A DNA stretch of 5,547 nucleotides, taken from NCBI GenBank assembly GCA_900313775.1, contig OMSP01000093.1:1-5547 (forward strand), given 5' to 3'. Shown here piece after piece: positions 1-4,080 of this stretch. Origin of the DNA: an uncultured Eubacteriales bacterium. GTDB taxonomy: Bacteria; Bacillota; Clostridia; Lachnospirales; Lachnospiraceae. Position 1 is the first letter of the stretch; the number at the start of each line of letters is the position of its first letter. The notes beneath the pieces are model-generated. The model saw nothing but the letters and a program-made list of their open reading frames with translations, was not told where the DNA came from and did not search any database. A program made the position numbers and the translations under genes.

Positions 1-48
1 ATTCCCAGCTTCATAGATACCTATAACCTCTCTGTAAATTCCGTAAAC

Positions 49-204
49 TCAGAGTATTTTGCTTCTCTCCCTCATCCGCCGTGATGCGGCGCCTATTTCC
101 CCAATTAACATATAATAGGAAATTATATTATACATGATTAGAATCATTTTCTCAAACAATTCCTGCTGTGAAAGACTGGATGAGAATATAGGTTTGTCAA
201 ACAT
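49..204 (-). CDS. possible small protein of 51 aa, unknown function (weak)
   Basis: A 51-codon reading frame starting with MFDKPIFSSS and ending in RRMRERSKIL. I chose the ATG at 204 because GTGGAG lies 8 nt before it. The frame stays open upstream to an ATG at 249, but that ATG has no ribosome site at proper distance and the extension only reads through a DNA repeat. The middle (about residues 19-37) is hydrophobic and rich in Ile, Met and Tyr; the C-terminus is basic (RRMRER). I do not recognise the family. Codons are AT-rich and unlike those of the operon genes, and repeat copy A (176-181) lies inside the frame, so it may be chance or a gene remnant. A 5-bp GC-rich hairpin at 77-91 lies within its 3' end. 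Confidence 0.25.
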   Translation of the reverse strand: MFDKPIFSSSLSQQELFEKMILIMYNIISYYMLIGEIGAASRRMRERSKIL

Positions 205-227
205 ATGCAACACTCCACTATGAAAGG

Positions 228-262
228 CTGGATGAGAAGCATTCTTCACGACTCTTATCCAG
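228..262. repeat. hairpin-forming inverted repeat (motifs B and C)
   Basis: CTGGATGAGA (228-237) pairs with TCTTATCCAG (253-262): 10 pairs including one G-U in the plus-strand RNA, with a 15-nt loop. The plus-strand continuation is TATTTCTCCTTT, pyrimidine-rich but not a clean T-run, so I do not call a terminator. It shares its right arm with the hairpin at 257-305, so only one of the two can form at a time. Confidence 0.6.
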
Positions 263-305
263 TATTTCTCCTTTGTAGCATCTCAATTCATTCAAAATAC
301 TGGAT
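257..305. repeat. perfect 11-bp inverted repeat (motifs C and D)
   Basis: ATCCAGTATTT (257-267) and AAATACTGGAT (295-305) are exact reverse complements separated by 27 nt. No T-tract follows on either strand, which argues against an intrinsic terminator. The equivalent pair E/F (380-428) keeps the 43-bp core spacing but has diverged; there the strongest stem is GCTTTTT (394-400) with AAAAAGC (417-423). Confidence 0.7.
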
Positions 306-479
306 GCGACAAGCGATTCGAACCTTTCTGACAGCATATTTCGAAAAAACATGCTAAAACTTGCTGAACAGCACATTTCATCCACCCTCTTTGGCTTTTT
401 GACATCAATTCAGATAAAAAAGCTGGACAGATCTCAAAAAATGCGACTTTCATCCAGTGCTTTCTCCTGCGATGAAAAG

Positions 480-497
480 TGTCGATAATTGTCGACA
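480..497. promoter_or_regulatory. 18-bp near-perfect palindrome, operator-like
   Basis: TGTCGATAATTGTCGACA reads the same on both strands except for one symmetric pair (position 7 against 12). A further half-site, ATCGAC, lies at 501-506. Such a dyad is typical of a site bound by a dimeric repressor, and it sits 157 bp upstream of the 654 start codon in non-coding DNA. I cannot assign the regulator; it does not look like the Firmicute LexA box (GAAC-N4-GTTC). No clear sigma-A promoter overlaps it. Confidence 0.45.
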
Positions 498-525
498 GAA
501 ATCGACTGTTTTCTTCTCATCATTT

Positions 526-556
526 GTGATACTCTCCCTGAAACGCCATGTATCAC
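526..556. promoter_or_regulatory. 7-bp dyad GTGATAC / GTATCAC, possible operator or hairpin
   Basis: GTGATAC (526-532) and GTATCAC (550-556) are exact inverted copies separated by 17 nt. The left arm overlaps TGTGATACT, which resembles an extended -10 element (TGnTATAAT) but lacks a -35 partner at 16-18 bp. It may be a protein-binding dyad or a weak stem in the leader of the downstream gene. Confidence 0.3.
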
Positions 557-653
557 TCAGATGCCGTGTTTGTTTTAAATAATCCATCCATGCCGCTGCT
601 TCACTAAACTCTGATCAGCCAGAAAAGCATAGCAACAATGAACAGGATGAAAT

Positions 654-1496
654 ATGAATTTGATAAATGATCAGCTCAAAGAAACAATCAAATTGCTCAT
701 CGACTTGAAAGAGTATTACGATGCGGTTTTGGAAAACTCGCCGCCGGGAACACTCACTTCTCAAACTAAAAATGGCCATGAACAGTTCATGCATTTGTAT
801 TACGAGGGCGAACGAAGAATACGCAGCGGAATTACCAAAGATGCAAACACGCAAAAACAACTTGCGCAAAAAGAGTTTGCGCAAAGGGCTGACTCTATCC
901 TTTCGGAAAACATAAGCATCTTAGAAAACGCCATGGCTGAGATAAGACCATTTGACCCTGATAAAATCTTGCGTTCCATGTCAAAATCATATTCCAAGCT
1001 GCCGGAAGAGTACTTCTTTGACCGCGAAAAGCTGGTGACAGACCTTCATTTGCCAGAGGAAGAAAAGACACGGATCCTGCGGCATCGCGAGTGGGGAAAG
1101 CAGGCATTTCAGGCCAGTACTTATCACCCTGAATGGAAGAAGCACCGTACCTCTCGCGGCTTGAAAATGAGATCCAAATCAGAAGTGCTTATCATGGAGA
1201 AGCTATATCATTACGGGATCGATGTGAGGTATGAGCAGGTCTGGGATTTCGGAGATGACGTCCTCGCACCTGATTTCACATTTGAGGGGGAAGACGGACA
1301 GCTTTTTTGCTGGGAACACTTGGGTATGATGGACGACCCGCGCTATGCCGCCGACAATTACCGCAAGCTCATGAAATACTACAACCATGGATTTGTCCTG
1401 GGAAAGAATCTGATCGTCAGCTTTGACCGGTGTGGAACGATAGATATGAAGCTGATCGACTTCATCATTCAGAACAGGATAATTCCCAGGCTTTGA
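654..1496 (+). CDS. uncharacterised protein with PD-(D/E)XK nuclease-like C-terminal half
   Basis: A 280-aa protein with no signal peptide or membrane segment, so probably cytoplasmic. Residues 1-110 are charged and helical, possibly coiled coil. Residues 171-280 carry a recognisable pattern: RSKSE at 173-177, YEQ at 193-195, PDF at 206-208, WEHLGMMDD at 220-228, K238 in a following helix, then a NLIVSF strand near 252-257. The order E177, D207, E221 fits the core of restriction-endonuclease-like folds, but the lysine expected two residues after E221 is Leu (E-H-L); K238 could replace it. I have an impression of similar proteins in Lachnospiraceae, always hypothetical, but cannot name a family. 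The ATG at 654 follows AGGA (644-647), a weak but adequate ribosome site. Base composition is more AT-rich than in the operon. It is convergent with thiN. The coding call is firm; the nuclease role is inference. Confidence 0.85.
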   Translation: MNLINDQLKETIKLLIDLKEYYDAVLENSPPGTLTSQTKNGHEQFMHLYYEGERRIRSGITKDANTQKQLAQKEFAQRADSILSENISILENAMAEIRPFDPDKILRSMSKSYSKLPEEYFFDREKLVTDLHLPEEEKTRILRHREWGKQAFQASTYHPEWKKHRTSRGLKMRSKSEVLIMEKLYHYGIDVRYEQVWDFGDDVLAPDFTFEGEDGQLFCWEHLGMMDDPRYAADNYRKLMKYYNHGFVLGKNLIVSFDRCGTIDMKLIDFIIQNRIIPRL

Positions 1497-1560
1497 CAGG
1501 CTGTGAGATTAGCGTCCGATCTGCACAACGCTGCTATTCTGCAACGGTTGCAAAGTGTAA
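1497..1560. other. convergent intergenic gap without a clear terminator
   Basis: Both flanking genes end here. The best dyad is TGCAACGGTTGCA (1540-1552), a 5-6 bp stem with almost no loop and no T-run on either side; GTGT/ACAC at 1555-1566 overlaps the thiN stop. Neither is a canonical intrinsic terminator, so termination may be Rho-dependent or read through. Confidence 0.5.
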
Positions 1561-2286
1561 TCACACAGATGCGTCGCGGGATTCGATGACGAGGAGATCT
1601 CCGTAACGGAAGGAGATCGCGATCTCATCGTCTGAGAATTGGTTGCTGATTCCAAGGCTGTTGTCACCGGTGAGATTGGCATTGGTGAGGGGATACTCCG
1701 CCCCGGTGATAGTCAGACCGATGACCGGTCCGCCGAGGGGGACCAAGGAAATATAATCGCCGTAGGCTTCGTTACGGTGCAAGCGCAAAACAGGAGGAAC
1801 ACTGTTCATAACTGAATCAGCATCATCAGTTGATCCTATCGATGAGTCAGTCCGGGATACGGCTGATATGATATACGCGCGGGTCAGCGGGTCAAGGATA
1901 AAGGCTCGGACGCCTGCTCTTGCAGCCTGGCGGAGCATCTGCACATTGGCCAGCGTGTGATCGATCCTGCCTCCGGTCATGCCGATCAGATAAATGGGAT
2001 CACAGCCTGCCGCGAGCGCGATATGGAGCGCCTCCTCAGAGTCGGTGACATCCTTGTGGACCGGAAGCGGATGCATCAGAGTCTGCTCTTTTTCTTCGTA
2101 GTAGGAGACCAGTTCGGGATCGGCGCTGTCGAAATCGCCGACAAAGATATCAGGGCATTCAAAGATATCGCGGAAGAAACGGATGCCGCTGTCGCAGGCG
2201 ATCGTCATGGCGTCAGGATGCATGGCCGCAAAGCCCTGCGCCCAGATCTTATCCAGTTCTCCGCCGCCGACGATCAAACAACTCAT
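1561..2286 (-). CDS. thiN: thiamine pyrophosphokinase
   Basis: Transfers pyrophosphate from ATP to thiamine to give TPP, the cofactor of transketolase and 2-oxoacid dehydrogenases. Family motifs are all present: GGG at 7-9, CDSG at 31-34, GDFDS at 50-54 (metal/nucleotide site), KDVTDSE at 78-84, GRIDHTLAN at 106-114, and the C-terminal thiamine-binding part with GLTITGAEYPL (190-200) and SLGISNQF (210-217). At 241 aa it is longer than the usual 205-220; the excess is a Ser/Asp-rich stretch at about residues 143-166. The start ATG overlaps the rpe stop as ATGA, and GGAGAG (2293-2298) lies 6 nt upstream inside rpe, so translation is probably coupled. It is the last gene of the operon, as in the B. 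subtilis prkC-cpgA-rpe-thiN order. Confidence 0.95.
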   Translation of the reverse strand: MSCLIVGGGELDKIWAQGFAAMHPDAMTIACDSGIRFFRDIFECPDIFVGDFDSADPELVSYYEEKEQTLMHPLPVHKDVTDSEEALHIALAAGCDPIYLIGMTGGRIDHTLANVQMLRQAARAGVRAFILDPLTRAYIISAVSRTDSSIGSTDDADSVMNSVPPVLRLHRNEAYGDYISLVPLGGPVIGLTITGAEYPLTNANLTGDNSLGISNQFSDDEIAISFRYGDLLVIESRDASV

Positions 2287-3005
2287 TTCAGTCTCTCCGT
2301 AAATGCTTTCGCGTTGCCGTATACGTCATCTTTAAACACTGCTGAGCCGGCAACGATGACATTGATGCCTGCATCAAGGACCGCATCAAGATTGTCGAGC
2401 TTCACGCCGCCGTCAAACTCGAGATCGCAGTCAAGTCCATGCTCTTCAATATAAGCACGCACCCGTGCTGATTTCTCAAGCGTGCCCTCGACCATGCCCT
2501 GGCCGCCAAATCCCGGAAACACTCCCATGATAAGCGCCATATCGATCTTGTCGAGATAGGGATAGAGCGCATCAGCAGGCGTATCCGGGTTGATGGACAG
2601 ACCGACCTTCTTTCCCGTCTCGCGGATCGCGCTGATCGTAGCCAGCACATCATCTTCACCGCTGCATCTCATTTTCAGCGAATCATCCTCTTCTGTCCGG
2701 CCGTCTTTGACTACACAGCCATCGCATGCCTCGATATGAAATGTGATCAGGTCCGCGCCTGCCGCGGCGAAATCAGCCACATAGCGCTTCGGGTCTGTGA
2801 TCATCAGATGCACATCGAGAAAGAGTTCCGTAAACGGCCTTAAGCTCTTTAATACCGGGATACCAAAAGAGATATTCGGCACGAAGATACCGTCCATGAC
2901 ATCGAAATGCAGGTCAGTCGCTCCGGCCTTCTCGACCGCGCGTATCTGTTCGCCTAAATTTGCCCAGTTGCCTGACAGTATTGATGGGGCTAATCTGTTC
3001 TTCAT
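2283..3005 (-). CDS. rpe: ribulose-phosphate 3-epimerase
   Basis: Interconverts D-ribulose 5-phosphate and D-xylulose 5-phosphate in the pentose phosphate pathway; a TIM-barrel metalloenzyme. Visible: LAPSIL (5-10), the metal-site strand HFDVMDG (H33, D35), LDVHLMI with H66, PGFGGQ (164-169, phosphate loop), FDGG with D198, and VAGSAVF (218-224). These fit the conserved His/Asp metal ligands and the two catalytic aspartates. At 240 aa it exceeds the usual 215-225; a hydrophilic, three-cysteine insertion sits at about residues 95-119. The frame is open 75 codons further upstream into rsgA, but the start at 3005 is chosen because AAGGAG (3015-3020) precedes it by 9 nt and the protein then begins as the family does. 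The segment before PGFGGQ reads MGVF rather than the common M(T/S)VN. A sugar-phosphate epimerase of another specificity (AlsE-like) is less likely given the context. Confidence 0.93.
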   Translation of the reverse strand: MKNRLAPSILSGNWANLGEQIRAVEKAGATDLHFDVMDGIFVPNISFGIPVLKSLRPFTELFLDVHLMITDPKRYVADFAAAGADLITFHIEACDGCVVKDGRTEEDDSLKMRCSGEDDVLATISAIRETGKKVGLSINPDTPADALYPYLDKIDMALIMGVFPGFGGQGMVEGTLEKSARVRAYIEEHGLDCDLEFDGGVKLDNLDAVLDAGINVIVAGSAVFKDDVYGNAKAFTERLK

Positions 3006-3034
3006 GTCAATTATCTCCTTGCTTACGAAATTAT

Positions 3035-3063
3035 TATATATCTTTCTGTGTCCCTGTTTCCAA
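3035..3063 (-). promoter_or_regulatory. putative sigma-A promoter for rpe-thiN
   Basis: On the minus strand, TTGGAA (3058-3063) lies 17 bp before TATATA (3035-3040); an overlapping TATAAT (3033-3038) would give a 19-bp spacer. Transcription would begin near 3028, leaving a leader of about 23 nt that contains the AAGGAG ribosome site. It lies in the AT-rich rsgA-rpe gap (3006-3147), the only long gap in the operon. This would let rpe and thiN be made independently of pknB-rsgA. Inferred from sequence only. Confidence 0.45.
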
Positions 3064-3122
3064 CCTTCTCCTACTTCTCTATGACTTATCATCAATCTGC
3101 GTGTTCTGTATCTTTCTTGTAT

Positions 3123-3142
3123 ATCTGCAAACTTCAGCAGAT
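3123..3142. repeat. 6-bp inverted repeat just after the rsgA stop
   Basis: ATCTGC (3123-3128) and GCAGAT (3137-3142) are exact complements around an 8-nt loop, beginning 5 bp past the rsgA stop codon. No T-run follows on the minus strand, so it is not a good intrinsic terminator; it might protect the rsgA mRNA 3' end or be chance. Confidence 0.25.
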
Positions 3143-3147
3143 CAGCT

Positions 3148-4059
3148 CTACCGGTATTGGTTTCTCTCTCCCTCTTCCAGTTCATGATACAGCGCGCAGT
3201 AAGTATCATACCTACCGGGATGGATATCACCGCGGCTCACCGCCTCTTTGACCGCGCAGTCCGGCTCATTCAGGTGGCAGCAGACGTTGTATCTGCATTG
3301 CCCGAGATAGGGTTCGAACTCCGGATAATAATACTGCAGATCTTCTTTGGCGATCTGCTGGATCTCAAGCGAGGTGAACCCGGGCGTATCGATCACATAT
3401 CCGTCTTCTCCGACGGCGATCAGTTCGGCCCGCCTCGTGGTATGCCGGCCGCGACCCAGTTTCTTGCTGATATCCCCGGTCTCCATTTCCACCTCTGACT
3501 GCAGACGGTTTACGATCGATGATTTGCCGACACCGGACGGTCCGGCGAGCACCGTGAGCTTTCCTTTGAGATGCTCCCTGATCTCTCCGATCCCGATATC
3601 GTTGATTGCGCTGATAAAATACAGGGCACATCCGCAGCCCGCATACATCTCCCGGATCTTTGACTCCTCATCACCGGAGAGATCGCTCTTGTTAAAGCAC
3701 ACAGCCACCGGGATATCCAGACTCCGCATATTGACCAGGAAGCGGTCGAGAAGACGGAGATTGGGCTTGGGACTTGCAAAGGCAAAGACCAGCATTCCCT
3801 GATCGATATTGGCGACTGCCGGTCGGATCAGTTCATTCTTGCGGGGCAGGATCTCAGTGATATTGCCCTCTTTATCCTTCTCATCCGTTATCTCAAACAC
3901 CACGCGGTCCCCGACCAGCGGCTTCACCTTCTCCTTGCGGAAGATCCCCTTGGCCCTGCAGGCGTAAAGATCGCGCAAAAAGCCGGATTCCTCCGCTACA
4001 TAGAAGAATCCGGCTATGCCTCGTATGATTCGACCTTGATAGTTGGTCACTTCATTCAT
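3148..4059 (-). CDS. rsgA: ribosome small-subunit-dependent GTPase A
   Basis: Circularly permuted GTPase (YjeQ/CpgA family) that acts late in 30S subunit maturation. Domains in order: N-terminal OB fold (about 1-75, with VGDRV at 49-53), then the GTPase with permuted motifs G4 NKSD (123-126), G5 SA (150-151), G1 GPSGVGKS (173-180), G2 around T207/T208 (GRHTTR), G3 DTPG (224-227), and the C-terminal zinc knuckle C255, C260, H262, C268. All key residues are present and 303 aa is the normal length. The pknB stop is 21 bp upstream. The ribosome site is weak: GAGTGAGAG abuts the ATG at 4059. A GTG three codons in (4050), 9 nt after GAGAG, is a plausible alternative start. In B. subtilis the homologue CpgA is a PrkC substrate, which fits the gene order. 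Confidence 0.97.
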   Translation of the reverse strand: MNEVTNYQGRIIRGIAGFFYVAEESGFLRDLYACRAKGIFRKEKVKPLVGDRVVFEITDEKDKEGNITEILPRKNELIRPAVANIDQGMLVFAFASPKPNLRLLDRFLVNMRSLDIPVAVCFNKSDLSGDEESKIREMYAGCGCALYFISAINDIGIGEIREHLKGKLTVLAGPSGVGKSSIVNRLQSEVEMETGDISKKLGRGRHTTRRAELIAVGEDGYVIDTPGFTSLEIQQIAKEDLQYYYPEFEPYLGQCRYNVCCHLNEPDCAVKEAVSRGDIHPGRYDTYCALYHELEEGERNQYR

Positions 4060-4080
4060 CTCTCACTCGCCCCGGCCGGC

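Larger units (their letters stand above)
166..470. repeat. array of seven ATCCAG-centred motifs in alternating orientation
   Basis: Seven copies of a motif resembling TCTCATCCAGTNTTTC lie in about 300 bp of non-coding DNA. Cores (ATCCAG or its complement CTGGAT) are at 176 (-), 228 (-), 257 (+), 300 (-), 380 (+, ATCCAC), 423 (-, CTGGAC) and 452 (+). Spacings recur: 228 to 257 and 423 to 452 are 29 bp; 257 to 300 and 380 to 423 are 43 bp. Sequence between the cores is related too: 222-262 matches 417-457 at 23 of 41 positions without gaps, and 257-305 matches 380-428 with small indels, sharing CAATTCA. Copies A and B (166-186 and 218-238) are direct repeats identical at 19 of 21 positions. It could be a cluster of regulator sites, a decayed inverted-repeat element or a multi-hairpin RNA; the sequence alone does not decide. 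Confidence 0.7.
205..653. other. AT-rich non-coding region upstream of the 654 gene
   Basis: About 450 bp with no supported gene. Besides the ATCCAG array, the palindrome at 480-497 and the dyad at 526-556, it holds short local palindromes: TGCTGAACAGCA (362-373), AGCAT/ATGCT (333-337 and 351-355) and CTGATCAG (611-618). A consensus-like TTGACA at 399-404 has no -10 box at the right distance. I found no convincing promoter for the 654 gene, although one must exist if the gene is expressed. Confidence 0.6.

Noticed and set aside
77..91. GC-rich hairpin CGCCG-TGATG-CGGCG as a terminator
   Set aside because: Only 5 bp of stem and no T-run after it on either strand.
310..330. tRNA-like T-loop on the minus strand (GGTTCGAATC)
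   Set aside because: The flanking bases do not form a 5-bp T-stem and no acceptor, D or anticodon arm can be found, so it is neither a tRNA nor a clear remnant.
394..428. Intrinsic terminator ending in a T-run on the minus strand (TCCAGCTTTTTT)
   Set aside because: The only upstream partner gives a 5-6 bp stem with a loop of over 20 nt, too weak to call, and no gene clearly ends here.
166..470. CRISPR array
   Set aside because: The repeats are short, divergent and alternate in orientation, with related rather than unique sequence between them; no cas gene is present.
548..607. 19-codon ORF starting at 548
   Set aside because: No ribosome site, no recognisable sequence, and it overlaps the dyad; too short to support.
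638..670. 10-codon leader ORF overlapping the 654 start (MNRMKYEFDK)
   Set aside because: No good ribosome site of its own and no regulatory codon run; probably chance.
2246..2262. Eighth copy of the ATCCAG motif (TTATCCAGTTCTCC) inside thiN
   Set aside because: It encodes the conserved start region of ThiN (ELDKIW) and lies far from the array, so the match is best taken as coincidence.
3006..3230. 75-residue N-terminal extension of Rpe
   Set aside because: The frame is open by chance across the gap and the rsgA 3' end. Homology begins at the Met at 3005, which has a strong ribosome site 9 nt upstream.
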